Of a stretch of DNA of 64,000 bases, positions 1-12,100 are shown one piece after another. Source of the DNA: Humidesulfovibrio mexicanus (lineage in GTDB: Bacteria; Desulfobacterota; Desulfovibrionia; Desulfovibrionales; Desulfovibrionaceae); NCBI RefSeq assembly GCF_900188225.1, contig NZ_FZOC01000005.1, positions 171,735 through 235,734 of the forward strand, read 5' to 3'. The translations under genes were made by a program, and so were the position numbers. How positions within the stretch are numbered: the first letter of the stretch is position 1; each line of letters opens with the position of its first letter. The notes below the pieces were generated by a model. It ran no database searches, was not told the DNA's origin, and worked only from the letters and a program-made list of their open reading frames with translations.

Positions 1-3000
1 AGCACCTCCTCCCACAGTTCCGCAAGCAGCAGTTCCATGGCGTTGGCCGGGGGGCGCTGTTCTTCCTGCATCTGTGCAGTACGGGAAAGGGGAGTAGCGG
101 CCAGCGCCTTGCGATCCAACTTGCCGTTCGGAGTCAGGGGGAATTTGTCCACGACGAACAGGGCCTTGGGTTGCATCTGCACGGGCAGCCGCGAGAAAAG
201 CCATGTCCGAACCCCTCGCGGGTTGATTCCTTTCGGACCGGGAAGCAGGAACGCTCCGAGCACTTCGGCACCGCGCCCCCCCACCGCGCACACCACCGCC
301 CGCCGGATGTCCGGATGCCGGTGCAGTTCGTTTTCCACCTCGGCCGGATCCAGGCGGTAGCCGTTGATGTTGAGCTGGAAATCCTTGCGGCCCATTATTT
401 CGATAAGTCCGTCGGGACGGTAGCGGCCCATGTCTCCGGTGCGGTAAAGCCGTTCCCCCGTGCGCGGATGGGCCACGAAGTTCAGCGCATCGAGCGTTGG
501 GTCCGTGTTGCTGCTCATGCACAGGGGCGCGCCGCCGCAATACATCTCCCCGCAGACCCAGTCCGGAGCGTCCTGCAGCACTGGTGTCAGGATGTGGTAG
601 CTGGCGTTGTCTATGGGCCTGCCGTAGGGAATGGTGTCCCATCCGTCCGGCGTGTCGGCGGTGTCGTGCATGATGTTCCATACGGTGGTTTCGGTTGGGC
701 CGCCTATGGAGACGAGACGGGCCTTGGGCGCGGCGGCTCGAAGTCGCTGAATGATGCCCGGATCGAGCCAGTCTCCGCCCAGGATGGCCAAGCGCAAGTC
801 CGGCAGGGAGGCCTCGCCACCCTTCTGTGCCAGCAGGCACTCCATGAGCATGGGCACACTGTTCCAGATGCTGACGCGCTCCGCGCGCACCATCCGCGCC
901 CAGTGGGCCGTATCAAGCGCCCTGTCATGGTCCAGGCAGACCATGGCCGCCCCGGCGGCCATGGCCCCGAAGATGTCAAAGACCGAAAGGTCGTGGTGCA
1001 GGGCGGTAACGCCCAGAAATACGTCGTCCTCGTCAATGCGGAAGCGGCCATTGGTGTAGGCCACCATGTTGAGCAGCGCCTTGTGTCCCACTGTGACGCC
1101 CTTGGGCGCGCCCGTGGAGCCGGAGGTGAAGATCATGTACGCAGGGTCGCTTTGCACCGGTCCGCGCGGTGGGGGCAAGCTTTCGGCTGGAAGAAGCAGG
1201 TCGTCTACGGAGACGAAGGGCGTGGGGTCGCCGCCGCCTGTGTGCAGGAATGCGCCTTCGGCCAGCACCAGGCGGGGACGGCTGGCTGCCAGGACACTTT
1301 GGGTCCGCGCGGGCGGCGCGCCCGTATCCAGGGGCAGATAGGCCAGCCCGGCCGCCTGGATGCCAAGGACCGCCGCCACCTGCTTCCAACCGCGCCGGAG
1401 CAGCACGCCCGCCACAGGCGTCGGTCCGGGCCGCGGTGCGTCCGCGCCGGAATCGAGCGCCTGCCGGATGCGCGCGCCGATGGTCCGCGCGTGGCGCAAC
1501 AGCGTTCCGTAAGAAATGCGCTCCACTCCGCTGATTACGGCGATCTTGCTCGGGAAACGCTCCGCTCTGGCCTCGAATAGCCCATAGACCGTGGTGTCGG
1601 GCAAAGCGAGCGGGGTGACGTTCTGCCTATCGCGAGCGCAGAGCTGCCGCGCAGGGATGCTGGCCGGATGCGTTGCGTTCCAGGCGTCTTCGTCGTCGGC
1701 GAACCATTTCAGGAGGCGGAGGTATTCGTCGAACATGTCGTTGGGGACACCGGCCGGGTATGCCCCCTGCTGGATGTCCCAGTTGACCCGCAGGCTGTCG
1801 TCCAGCAGGAAATACTGGCAGTCGAGCTGCACCTGGGGCGTCTCCCCTTTGGAGTTCGCCACTTCGCCGAAGGTCGCGATGGCCTGCTCCAGGTTTTTGC
1901 CGACGGCGCGCCTGTCGGGCATGGCCGTGAAAACCACCGGCATGGCTTGGAGGTCCAGGCCGCCCATGTCGCTGGCGCGCTCGCGCAGCAACCGCAGCCC
2001 TGAAACGCTGCCGTGCTCCAGATCCGTCCACATGCGCAACTGCAGGTGCTTTGCCCGCTCCAAGAATGTTGCGCCGGAGTCCAAGTCCACCTCCAGCAGG
2101 GTGAAGGAGGCGAATTCCCCCACCATGTCGGACACATCCGGGTGCCAGTCCAGGTTCCGGTTGAAGCGCGGGAAGTTTAGGGTGAAACGCCGCATCCCGC
2201 TCCACAGGCCGATGACTTCCCCGTAGAGCGCGCCCATGAAGGACGTGAGGGATAGGCCGTGGTGGGCGCACGATTTCTGGATGGCGGCGGTGTGCTCCCG
2301 CGACAGGGTTCGGGTGTGGGTGAAGAATCCGCGCGGCTCAGCACCGACGGCGCACTCGGACGGCGGGCGCGGCAGGGCCGGGGCCGGAGGGAGCGTCGCC
2401 AGCCGTTTTCGCCAGTAGGCCAGGTCGCGCTCGCTGTCCTTACTTTTGACGTGTTCCTCCACGGCCAGCACGTAATCGCGGAAGCGCAGCCGCAAGGGCG
2501 GCAGGGACGCCTCGGGATCACGGTATAGGGCGGCCAGATCCTCGATGACGATCTGGAAGCTGCGTCCGTCGAAGCACCACATGTCCCATTTGAAATGCAG
2601 ACGGCCTTGCCCCGGCCCTCCGGTGCGGGAGAAACGCACCTGGCTTTGGGGCCAGCGCCGCAGGTCGGCCGTTGCTTCCTGCATACTCCGGGCTGTGTCC
2701 GCGAGACGCGCGGCCTGCTGTTCCGGGTCCAGGGCGCTAAAGTCCTCCTCGGGAACTTCCATGGATGGAACCGTCTCCAGAACGCGCTGCAGCCCTTCGT
2801 CGCAAATAACGCAACGTAGCATGTCGTGCCGCAGCACCAGCTTGTCCAGTGCCCTGGCGAGCCTGTTCAGGTCCAGTCCATGGCAGCGAAGCTCCAGGTA
2901 GAGCTGCATCCCGGTGCCGCCTGTGAGGCCGTTGCTGCGCCCGATCCAGTATGCCTGTTGCAGGTCTGTCAGGGGGAAGGGTTCGTATCTGCTGTCCTCG

Positions 3001-3086
3001 GGCCCTGGCCGCAGGCGCGGTTGCGTATTGCTATGGGGTATGGCCGCGTTGAGCTGGTCTTTGGAGAAGGTGAAGCGTCGTGCCAT
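1..3086 (-). CDS. NRPS, heterocyclization-adenylation module (Cy-A-T), 3' end beyond window
   Basis: This is a partial nonribosomal peptide synthetase that runs off the left edge; the frame is open from 3086 to 1. The ATG at 3086 is preceded by a GAGG ribosome site. Domains are Cy (about residues 37-450), A (about 500-1000) and the first residues of a carrier domain at the edge. The Cy call rests on the N-terminal FPLTDLQQAYWIGR signature and the DxxxxD core DMWCFD near residue 172, which replaces the HHxxxDG of ordinary C domains. The A domain has FTSGSTG near residue 657 and PLTPNGKLDR near 982. Hand-aligned pocket residues begin D-L-F-N and end W-K, like cysteine-activating domains of thiazoline siderophores. 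The likely job is adding Cys and cyclizing it to a thiazoline after the upstream KS-AT-ACP protein. It is the last visible gene of the operon. Specificity is inferred; the thioesterase, if any, lies outside. Confidence 0.9.
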   Translation of the reverse strand, partial: MARRFTFSKDQLNAAIPHSNTQPRLRPGPEDSRYEPFPLTDLQQAYWIGRSNGLTGGTGMQLYLELRCHGLDLNRLARALDKLVLRHDMLRCVICDEGLQRVLETVPSMEVPEEDFSALDPEQQAARLADTARSMQEATADLRRWPQSQVRFSRTGGPGQGRLHFKWDMWCFDGRSFQIVIEDLAALYRDPEASLPPLRLRFRDYVLAVEEHVKSKDSERDLAYWRKRLATLPPAPALPRPPSECAVGAEPRGFFTHTRTLSREHTAAIQKSCAHHGLSLTSFMGALYGEVIGLWSGMRRFTLNFPRFNRNLDWHPDVSDMVGEFASFTLLEVDLDSGATFLERAKHLQLRMWTDLEHGSVSGLRLLRERASDMGGLDLQAMPVVFTAMPDRRAVGKNLEQAIATFGEVANSKGETPQVQLDCQYFLLDDSLRVNWDIQQGAYPAGVPNDMFDEYLRLLKWFADDEDAWNATHPASIPARQLCARDRQNVTPLALPDTTVYGLFEARAERFPSKIAVISGVERISYGTLLRHARTIGARIRQALDSGADAPRPGPTPVAGVLLRRGWKQVAAVLGIQAAGLAYLPLDTGAPPARTQSVLAASRPRLVLAEGAFLHTGGGDPTPFVSVDDLLLPAESLPPPRGPVQSDPAYMIFTSGSTGAPKGVTVGHKALLNMVAYTNGRFRIDEDDVFLGVTALHHDLSVFDIFGAMAAGAAMVCLDHDRALDTAHWARMVRAERVSIWNSVPMLMECLLAQKGGEASLPDLRLAILGGDWLDPGIIQRLRAAAPKARLVSIGGPTETTVWNIMHDTADTPDGWDTIPYGRPIDNASYHILTPVLQDAPDWVCGEMYCGGAPLCMSSNTDPTLDALNFVAHPRTGERLYRTGDMGRYRPDGLIEIMGRKDFQLNINGYRLDPAEVENELHRHPDIRRAVVCAVGGRGAEVLGAFLLPGPKGINPRGVRTWLFSRLPVQMQPKALFVVDKFPLTPNGKLDRKALAATPLSRTAQMQEEQRPPANAMELLLAELWEEV

Positions 3087-3117
3087 TGTGTCCTCGTATG
3101 CGGTTGTGCGGGGGGCT

Positions 3118-6100
3118 TCAGGACGCCGCAGCCCCGGCGGGCGCGGACTGCTCGCGTAGCCTGGCGTCCACAAGCCGCTCCAGGGCGTTCAGGGTGTTTG
3201 CCGTGCTGAATTCCGAGAGGCTGACAGTCGCCCCGGTTGTGGTCCGGATGGCCGTAAGAATGCGAATAGCGGCGATAGATGTGCCGCCAAGGGCGAAGAA
3301 GTTGTCGTCCTCGCCCAGTTCCTCTAGACCCAGCACCGATCCCCAGATTGCCGCCAATTTGTCCAGCAGCTGCGGTTCCCCGCTATCGTCGTCCGCGCCC
3401 GGCCAGGCCGGAGCTTCCGGATTGGCCGCCGGGATGCTTTCCAGCGTTGCCTCGGCCGGAACGGGCATGTCCAGCCAGTGGCTATCGCGGGTAAAGGGGT
3501 ACAAAGGCAGCCGGAGTCTGCGGGCGGATGCGTCGGCCGGATTCAGGGCCACGCCCTGCACATGCAGTTCGATAAGTCCTTGGGCTGCCGCCTGACCCTC
3601 GTCTCCGCCCTGCACCCGCGCGGCGTCGAGCAAAGGCGTCCAGCTCCAGGCTCCGGCCTGGGCGGTCAGGGTTTGCGCGGCCGGGGCGGCGAGCACCGGC
3701 CGCGGCCCGATTTCGATGAAGGCGGCCGCACCGTTTTCCACGGCGTAAAGCAGGCCTTGCCGGAACAGGACGGGCCTCAGGGTGTGGCTTCTCCAGTATT
3801 CGGGCGTACAAAGCAGCGTGGTCTCGGCCTTGCCCGTCATGTTGGAGATCACCGGCAGTGCGGGCTCGTGGAATGTTGTACGCCGCAGCTCATCCAGGAA
3901 CGCCTCGATCATGGGCTCCATGAGCGGCGAATGGAAGGCGTGGGACACGGCCAGCCGTGTGCAGCGGAGGCCCTGCCCGGAGAGCTGCCCGGCCAGGGCG
4001 GCCACGGCCTCCGGCGTGCCGGAGACCACGGTCTGCTCCGGGGAGTTGTGCGCGGCGATGACGGGGGCGGGCTGGCCGGGGACGCTTTGAACGGCCTCAA
4101 GCCAGGGGAGCAGCGCCTCGGGCGGCGCGGCCACGGCCATCATGCTTCCGCCGGGCAGCGCGGCCATGAGGCGTCCGCGCGCGCAGACCAGCCGCACGGC
4201 GTCCTCCAGCGAGAATACCCCTGCCGCGCAGGCGGCCGTGTATTCGCCCAGGCTGTGGCCCATAAACGCGTCCGGCCGCGCTCCGCGCTGGCGAAGCATG
4301 TCGTGCAGGGCGCAGCCGATGGACAGCAGCACGGGCTGGGCCAGGTCGGTGCGGCTCAGCTCCTCCGGGGTGGTTTCGGGCGAAAGCGCCCGCCCCACGA
4401 GATCCGTTCCGGCGTGCCGCTCCACCAGCCTGGCTGAACGCTCCAGGCTGGCGCGGAAGGTCTCGTCGCTGTTGCAGAGCGCGCGCACCATGCCCGGCGC
4501 CTGCGCACCCTGGCCGGAAAAGACCGCCACCAGGCTGCGGGTGCCTGTTTCCGCAGGCCGCATCGGCGGAGAAGCGGCGGCGCGGCGCAGCGACTGCACC
4601 AGCTCTTCACTGTTGCGGCCCCAGGCCCCGGCGCGCCAGGGCAGCGCCTTGCGGGTGCGCAGGCTCTGCACGGAAAGCCCGCGCAGGGGGTGTTCCGGCC
4701 GGGATTCAAGGTGTTCGGCCCAACGCGCGCACAGCGCTGCGAGCCCGTCGCGGCTGGCCGCGCTCAGGTAGAGGCTGTGGATGCCGGAATCCTTCCCGGA
4801 TTCGAAGCCGTCGGGCTCGCGTGGCCATTGCTCCAGCACCGCGTGGCAGTTGGTTCCGCCGAAGCCGAAGGAGCTGAGGGCGGCGATGCGCGGGCCGCCG
4901 GATTCCCATTCGGCGCGCTCCCGAAGGATGCGGAAGGCGCTGCCCTCAAGGGACATTCCGGGGTTTGGCTCGTCATAGTTGATCTGCGGGACAAAGGTCT
5001 CGTGCTCAAGGCAGAGGATGACCTTGAGCAGGGCGAGCATTCCGGCCGCGGCTCCCAGGTGGCCGTAATTAGCCTTGGCCGAGCCCAGGATGCAAGGAGC
5101 CGTGCGCGCATCGTTCCGGAACACGGCGTCCAGGGCCGCGAACTCGATGGGGTCGCCCAAGATTGTGCCTGTGCCGTGGGCCTCCACAAGCTGCACCTCG
5201 CCGCTGCGCACCCCGGCCGCGCTCTGCGCCATGCGGATTACTGCCCGCTGGCCCTGAACGCTCGGGCTGGAGTAGCCGGGCCGGGCCGCGCCGTCGTTGT
5301 TCACCGCGCATCCGCGGATGACGGCGTGAATGGCGTCGCCATCGGCGATGGCGTCGCCCAAGCGCTTGAGCAGCACGGCGCCCGCGCCCTCTCCGCTGAT
5401 GGTGCCCGAGGCCCTGGCGTCGAAAGGGCGGCAATGCCCGGTGGGCGAGAGGATGCTTTCCGGTTCCGCCAGGTAGCCCCATCCGCGTGGCGAACTGACG
5501 CTTGCGGCCACGGCCAGGGCAAGGTCGCAGCTGTGGTCCAGCAGGTTCTGACAGGCGGTGGCCACGGCCACTAGGCCGGTGGAGCAGGCGGTTTGCACGT
5601 TGACGCTGGGGCCGCACAGGCCCAGCTTGTAGGATATCCAGGTGCTCAGGAAGTCCTGCCCGTTGAACAGGGCGGGCTGCAGATAGGCCAGGCACTGGTT
5701 GGCAAAATAGTCCGGCCGCACGTTGCAGGGCCAGTAGAGGCTGAACTGCGCCCCTGCGAAGACCCCGGCTAGGCCGCAGTCCGGGCCGGGAACCACTCCC
5801 GCGTCCTCAAAAGCGTGCCATGAGGCTTCCAGCATGAGCCTGAGCTGCGGATCCATGCTGCGCGCCTCCGCCGGCGTGTATCCGAAAAAACCGGCGTCGA
5901 AGAAGTCCACCCCCCCCATTTGTGCGCTCATAGGCACGAAGCAGGGGTGATTTCTGAGACGTGCCGGACATCCCGCCACGCGCAGCGCTTCCGTGTCCAG
6001 GGACCGGACAACCTCCACTCCGTCGAGCAGGTTGCGCCAGAGCTGATCCAGGTCCTCGGCCTGGCTGAAGCGTCCGGCCATGCCAATGACCGCCACGGCG

Positions 6101-6141
6101 TTCGTGTACGCATCGGATTCCCATTTGCTGTGCATCGCCAT
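3118..6141 (-). CDS. Type I polyketide synthase module, KS-AT-ACP
   Basis: A minimal type I PKS module of 1007 aa. The ketosynthase (about residues 15-440) has the active-site Cys in TACSTG near 186 and the His motifs EAHGTGT and NYGHLG. The acyltransferase (about 540-830) has GHSLGEY (Ser near 630) and HAFH, the usual signature of malonyl-CoA specificity. The C-terminal ACP has the phosphopantetheine Ser in FALGGTS near 955. No ketoreductase, dehydratase, enoylreductase or methyltransferase is present, so this module should add one unreduced malonate unit. It lies between the C-AL-KR-T protein and the Cy-A protein in the same operon, so it should extend the acyl chain before the next thiazoline. 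AGGAAACAC precedes the ATG at 6141; a second ATG lies two codons in. In yersiniabactin-type systems a PKS module is likewise placed between thiazoline-forming modules. Confidence 0.93.
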   Translation of the reverse strand: MAMHSKWESDAYTNAVAVIGMAGRFSQAEDLDQLWRNLLDGVEVVRSLDTEALRVAGCPARLRNHPCFVPMSAQMGGVDFFDAGFFGYTPAEARSMDPQLRLMLEASWHAFEDAGVVPGPDCGLAGVFAGAQFSLYWPCNVRPDYFANQCLAYLQPALFNGQDFLSTWISYKLGLCGPSVNVQTACSTGLVAVATACQNLLDHSCDLALAVAASVSSPRGWGYLAEPESILSPTGHCRPFDARASGTISGEGAGAVLLKRLGDAIADGDAIHAVIRGCAVNNDGAARPGYSSPSVQGQRAVIRMAQSAAGVRSGEVQLVEAHGTGTILGDPIEFAALDAVFRNDARTAPCILGSAKANYGHLGAAAGMLALLKVILCLEHETFVPQINYDEPNPGMSLEGSAFRILRERAEWESGGPRIAALSSFGFGGTNCHAVLEQWPREPDGFESGKDSGIHSLYLSAASRDGLAALCARWAEHLESRPEHPLRGLSVQSLRTRKALPWRAGAWGRNSEELVQSLRRAAASPPMRPAETGTRSLVAVFSGQGAQAPGMVRALCNSDETFRASLERSARLVERHAGTDLVGRALSPETTPEELSRTDLAQPVLLSIGCALHDMLRQRGARPDAFMGHSLGEYTAACAAGVFSLEDAVRLVCARGRLMAALPGGSMMAVAAPPEALLPWLEAVQSVPGQPAPVIAAHNSPEQTVVSGTPEAVAALAGQLSGQGLRCTRLAVSHAFHSPLMEPMIEAFLDELRRTTFHEPALPVISNMTGKAETTLLCTPEYWRSHTLRPVLFRQGLLYAVENGAAAFIEIGPRPVLAAPAAQTLTAQAGAWSWTPLLDAARVQGGDEGQAAAQGLIELHVQGVALNPADASARRLRLPLYPFTRDSHWLDMPVPAEATLESIPAANPEAPAWPGADDDSGEPQLLDKLAAIWGSVLGLEELGEDDNFFALGGTSIAAIRILTAIRTTTGATVSLSEFSTANTLNALERLVDARLREQSAPAGAAAS

Positions 6142-6171
6142 GTGTTTCCTCCACCTGGGCTTGGCCGGGCG

Positions 6172-9100
6172 TTACTTGTCTGCAGCGGCGCGGGGCCGCT
6201 TTCGTTGCCGCGCCGCGCGCTGGGCTTCCGCCCGTCTTGCCGAAGCGCCGTCCCCGCCGTCGAGGTCCGGGGCGTCACGGTTGTCGCTGTGCGCGCTGCC
6301 GTCCACAGCGCGGGCCATCTCCCGTACGCTGGCGTGCTGGAATATTCCGGTGGCGCCGATGTCCACCCCAAAGGTCTTGAGCACCTTGGCCCTGAGCCGG
6401 GGAAGCAGCACCGAGCTGCCGCCGAGTTCGAAGAAGTTGCCTCTCACGTCCAGGTGCTCAAGCCCCAGCACCTCCTTCCAGACGGCCGCCATGCGGTTTT
6501 CCGTGGCCGAAAGGGAGCTGGAAGAATGGCGGGCCTCGATGTCGGCCTTGGCCAGCATCAGCCCGGCGGGCAGGTCCGGGCACAGGGGGTGCGTCAGGGG
6601 ATAGCCGGGCTCCCGACGGATGCCTTCCAGGCGGATGCGTCGCGCCAAGCTCGCGCGTGTCCGCATATCCGCGGCGATGGCCGGATTGCTGTGATCCAGT
6701 CCTGCCAGGGCCAGGGCCGATCCTCGCTGTAGCAACGCAATCATGCTCACGAATCCCTGGCGCGGGGCGATGCTCAGGAAACCTCGCTGGGCAAGCACGC
6801 GGCGCTGCATGTGATCCTCCTCAGACCGGTTCTCCCGCATCCACAGGGTCCATGCAGCGCTGAGAAACGCCCCTGGATTGCGCGCGGCCCAATTGTGGAT
6901 CAGGGCTTCCTTGAGTGCGCTGCACGCGCCGTATGTTCCGAAGCCCCGCTCACCCCAGCGGGAGAATACGGTGGAAAAGTTCAGGAAGGGGCCGCTGCCT
7001 CCGTGGGCTTCGAAGGAGCGTTTGAAGTTTTCCAAGGCGCGCCGGGTCTCCAGGGCGGCTTTGGCGAAAACGTCGAAACCGAGGTCCCCCATGTGGCTGG
7101 GGCTTGTGTCGGCGGCAAGGTGCAGCACTCCGGTCGGTTGGCATCCGAAGTGGCGGCATCCCCCCTCCATGGCCCGGTCAAGGGCCGCGCAGTCGACGAG
7201 GTCCGCCTGAACGTAGCGCACCCGGTCGGCCTTTGTCCCTGCGGTGAGCGCCTTGATCCTATCCTGGACATGGGCTTCTTCGGTGCGGCCGATGATCAGC
7301 AGGCGAGCCTCGGTGTAGGCGAGGACCTGGGGCAGCAGGGCTTGACCAACCGTGCCGAGGCCGCCGGTGCACACGCAGAAGCCGTCTGGCCGGAACGGTT
7401 TTTCCCATGCGCAGCCCGCTTTGGCGGGATCGTGGTTCAGGGGCGCAAGAGCCTGCGCCAAGCGTTGGCCGCCACGGAAGGCCACAACGGAACGGGCGGT
7501 GCTGGCGCAGAGATCCGCCGCCAAGGCCGCCGCAGTGCGCCGGAGGGCCTCTTTGTCGGACTCCGGCGTCCGGTCGATGTCTAGGTGCAGCACCCGGTGG
7601 TGAATGTTCTGGCGGCGATGTGCGGCAAGCAGGCCTGAAATCAGAGCAGCGCCGGGCGAACAAGGGCTGCTGCCCGCCTGCTTCACGGCAAGGCCCCGCA
7701 CGGTCACAGCACATACCAGCGCGGGCTCGGGCAATTCCTTGCGCACAAGCAGTTTGAGAGCGTAGAATACAGGGCGAATCCCGGTTTCCAGCCACCGACC
7801 GAAGCGTTCGTCGTCGAGCCCACCGTTTTCTCGGCCATCCTGTTCTTCTGGCACCAGCAGTACGATGCCGGTCTGGCGCCCCGCCGTCCCCACCAGGTCG
7901 GCCCAGTGGTCGGCATTCGCAGGGTTGAGGTCGCGCCCCGCCCCGGAGGTGCGCCTGTGAACGACCTCGACCCCCAGGCTTTGCAAGGCTTCCTGCAAGG
8001 GCGCGCGAAGCGGCGTGTCCGGTCCGACCAGCACGAAGGACCAGCTTCTGAGGTCAATCTCCAGGCTTTTGTGCAGGGTTTCCGGTATCCAGGTCGGTGC
8101 GGCGAACCAATCCGGCATGGTGCGCTCGTTGGCCAGCAGCAGGTCCGCCTTGCGGCAGGCCCCGGCGAAGCCGCCTGCGAGGAACCGTTTCAAGAGGGCC
8201 GCGCGTTGGATTTTCCCCAGACCGGATTTTGGAATGTCGCTTCTGGACACAGGGATGACGTGCCGGGGCGTCACCCCGAAGCCAAGGGACAGCACGGACT
8301 GGATGCTCCGGATGAGCGCGGCCGTTTCTTCGGGGGTGTGCAGGTCTGTGGAGCAAAAGAGCAGTACCTCCTCCTGCCTGGTGGCGGAGTCGCGGCAGGC
8401 CAGTGCGGCAGTGAAGCCGGGGACAACGCCAGGCAGGGCCTCCACTGCTCCCTCAATTTCCACCTGAGAGAGGTTTTGCCCGCGAATGATGAGGATCTCC
8501 TTCTCGCGGCCGTAGAGAATGAGCTGATCGTTCACGATGAGGGCCAGGTCCCCGGTGCGGAACCAGCCGTCCGCGCTGAAGTCTTTGGCGTTCGCTGCGG
8601 GGTTGTCGTGGTAGGCGTCGATCACTGCGGCCCCGGCCACTTCAAGGGAGCCGATGCGGCCCTGCGGTACAACTTGGCCCCTGGCGTCGACGATGCGCAT
8701 GGACATACCGGGCAGGGGCGTTCCCGCGTCCACTATGCTGGCGTGGACCTGTGCCTGGCCAGGGCGCCAGGGGGCGGCGATGGTGAAGAAGGACGAGGTC
8801 TCGGACATGCCCCAGGCGTTGGCCAACACGCCTCGGCGCAGGCCATGGGAGGCCAGCGCCTCCTCCAGGGCTGTAAAGGTTTTTTCCCTGGTGGGTTCGC
8901 CCCCGGAGAAAACGTGGGTCAGGCTGGAAAGGTCCCAAGCCCTGGGACGCTCCAGTCTCTCCACCGAGCTGCGTAGCTGCCGCCAGAGGAATTCCGGCGC
9001 CCAGGTCCGGGTGATGCGAAATTCTGTGGTCAAATCCAGGATGCGGCAAGGGTCGGCCAGGATGTGCTGCACAGGGCAGAATACCTGCCGGGCCTTGCGC

Positions 9101-12100
9101 AAGGTGCCCAAAAAACAGTGGGCGAAGAGCGAGGCCACATGGTCCAGCGATGTCATGGACAGCAGCGTTTCGTCTTCCAGGCGGCCCAGCCGCTGGGATT
9201 TGCCCATAAGCATGGCCGCGATGTTCCGGGCCGCCAGGGGCACGGCCTTGGGCTTGCCCGTGCTGCCGGAGGTGAAAGCCATGTAGATGAGCCCCTCCGG
9301 CCCTGCCGGGGACGGCTCGGCCTCGGTGTCGCTTTCCAGTTCCTCCACATGGAGCACAGCCCCTGCATTGCCCGGAAGCCGCTGACCGTGCGTGGTGACC
9401 AGGGCGGGCGAGCCCAGGGCCGTCATGATGTGCTCCAGCCGCTGCAAAACGGGTTCCGGAGCTTGTCCCTCCACCGGTGGGAGGAAAATTGTCAGGCGCA
9501 AGCCACCCAGCAGCGAGGCCCAAAACAGGGCAACGATGTCCGTCTGGTCGGGGCAGAAGACGATAAGGCCGTCTCCACAGACAAGCCCACTCATTCGCAA
9601 GCCTGCCAGCAGGCGTCTGGCCCTTTGCAACAGCACTTTACCGGTGATCCGCATGCGTTGGCCCGCATGACCAATGAAGATGTGCTCAGTGTGGGCCGCT
9701 TCCTCCATGGCCTGGACAAAGGAAAAAGCGCGCGGGTTGCCTTTCTGATCGCCGCCATGCACCAGCGACATCCCGGCGTGGTCGGCTGTGCTTTGGGGAG
9801 CAGGGCCTTCCTGCCCGGTGGCCTCGTACCGGGGGACCACGGCGCAGTGGCTTCCTTGGGCCGCCACATCCGTGTGGTGGACCAGGTGCGGCTTGTCGGC
9901 CGCAGGCACCAACGATGCTCCGGGGAGTGTAGCCAGCGCCATTTGCGAGAGAACGGGCAAGCGTGACAGTTCGCGGAAATCAGGTTCTCCGTCCAGCGTC
10001 AGCGGCATGGCGGTAAGCTCCACCCAATGGATCGGCATCACTGCATCGCCGTCATGCTCCGGGAGAGGGCCGGGCTCGCCCACGTGCCAGGCGATCAGTT
10101 CTTCGGTTTTGCGGTTGGGCACGCTGTTCGGGCCATGCGGCAAGCCAAGGGCCAGGTCCAGTCCCCCCAGCAGGGCGGAGAGGGCTCGTGCCCGTGCGTT
10201 GATATCCAGGCAACGGCCATGCAGCCATGCGAAGCGTGTCTCTGGTCCCGGCAGCGGCAGCTGAATGCGCCGACCGCCCTCCAGCCGGACGCGCAGACCG
10301 GGGAGAAGCTCGGTCAGTTCGCCCGCAGTCCCGTGGGGCGCTGGACCGCTGACCAGGGCCGGGACGAAGCGCTCCGTGCCCCGGAGTTCGGCCAGGGCCT
10401 GCACGGTGACGAGGATGCGCCGCTGGCTGTGGCCCGGATGTTCTAGCAGCAGGCTTGCGTCGACGCCACTTTCCTGCAGCAGCTTCAGCGCGGGGGCGTG
10501 CGGCAGCACATTCAAAAAGCATAGCCGCGCGCCTTTGAGTCGTCCGCTGCTTAGGGGCTCCACCATGTCCAGGGGATGCAGGGTGGTGAAGACCACTGCA
10601 CAGCGGGGGGCCAGGTCTTGCGGCAGGGTTTCCGCCCATCGGCAGTCCGCGCCGCATTCCTGCGCCGCTGTCGCGGTTCCGCTGGCCAGGGGCGAGGTCC
10701 GGACATTGAGGAAGAGCGCGGTGTCGCCTGGGCGCAGCACGGGCAGAAAGTCGTCGGCCCGTTCGGCGTAATCCGCAGCAGAAACATTAGCGCCAAGGTC
10801 CAGATTATCCGGCGTGGATTCCAGGCCGCTCGGCAGGGCTAGGCAGACGGAACGGAACAGGGAGGCCAAACCCGCCACGGTTTGCTCGCGAAAGAGCGCC
10901 GCATCGAACTCAAGCATGCCCTCCAGTCCGTCGCCCGCGTCCCAGAGCGTCAGGGCTAGATCGCTGTCTGCCCCGGCCAGGGGCAGGGGCACCGGGCGCA
11001 GTGGCAGACCGGCAATATCCAGGCTGTTGTAGGAAAAGAAAATCTGGCTGAGGGGTTGCCAGCTTCGCGTTCCCGGCACGGACTCCAGCAGCCGGGAAAA
11101 AGGTGTTTCCTGGTTGGCCAGCGCCTCCATCAGGCTACGGCGGCCTTCGTCTATGGCCGCGGCCACGGAGTGTTTCGCATTGAGCCGCACATGGAGCGGG
11201 ACCTTGTTTGCAAAGCAGCCCACCACATGCTCAAGATCGGTTCTGGTCTGGCGGTTGGCCGTGGGCACGGCGATGACGGGCTGGGCGTCCCGGCCAAAGC
11301 GGAACAGAGCCAGGCGGAAAGCCGTGTGCAGCATCACGAACAGGCTCGCGCCGGTTTGCTGGGCCGCAGCCCTGAGTCCCACTACCACGGTTCCCGGCAG
11401 GGTCATGGAAAGCCTGCCCGTGGCGCGTTTGCGCACGGGCGGCCGCGCAAAGTCGGTGGGAAGCGCATGGAGCCGGGGCATGGCCTTGATCCTGGGGCGC
11501 CAAAAGGCGGATTGTCGTTCCTCAAGGAGGGGTAGCACTTCCTCGCGCATCCAGACGGCATAGTCCTGGAACTGGAAGGGCGGATCCTCCGGGGATTCAG
11601 CGGCCATGTCTTCTTGGTCGAGCAGCGCGCACAGCTCGTGAAGCAGAATATGCACGGACCAGCCGTCGGCGACCAGGTGGTGCAGGCCCAAGACCATGTG
11701 CTGCTTCCCAGGGCCGAGCACCAGTGCGACCCGGAGGGGAGCTTGGCGCTCCAGGTCGAAGGGCGTCTCCCGGAAACTCTTGGCCACAGCCAGTCTGTCC
11801 CGAAGGAATTCCTCCGAGGAGGCAGCCACCACGACCCGGATCTTCACGTTGTCGTGCGGTGCCGGAATCTGCTCCGGATCGCCGGATGCCCCTGGGCGAA
11901 AACGCATTCGCAGAGCGTCGTGGCGGGCCACGAGGATGTTCCAGGCCGCCTCCAGGCGCACGACGGAGACAGAGCGCTCCAAGGCGAAGCAGCCCACCAT
12001 GTGGAGCATGGACATGTCCGGCGCTTCGCCCGACTGGGCCGCCCAGAGGAATTCCTGACAGGGGGAAAGCGGCGATGCGACGCCCTTTGGGCGGGACGGT

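Noticed and set aside
171..1580. Long plus-strand open frame of 469 codons
   Set aside because: It is the complement of the NRPS A domain; the minus-strand frame shows continuous family motifs over the same bases.
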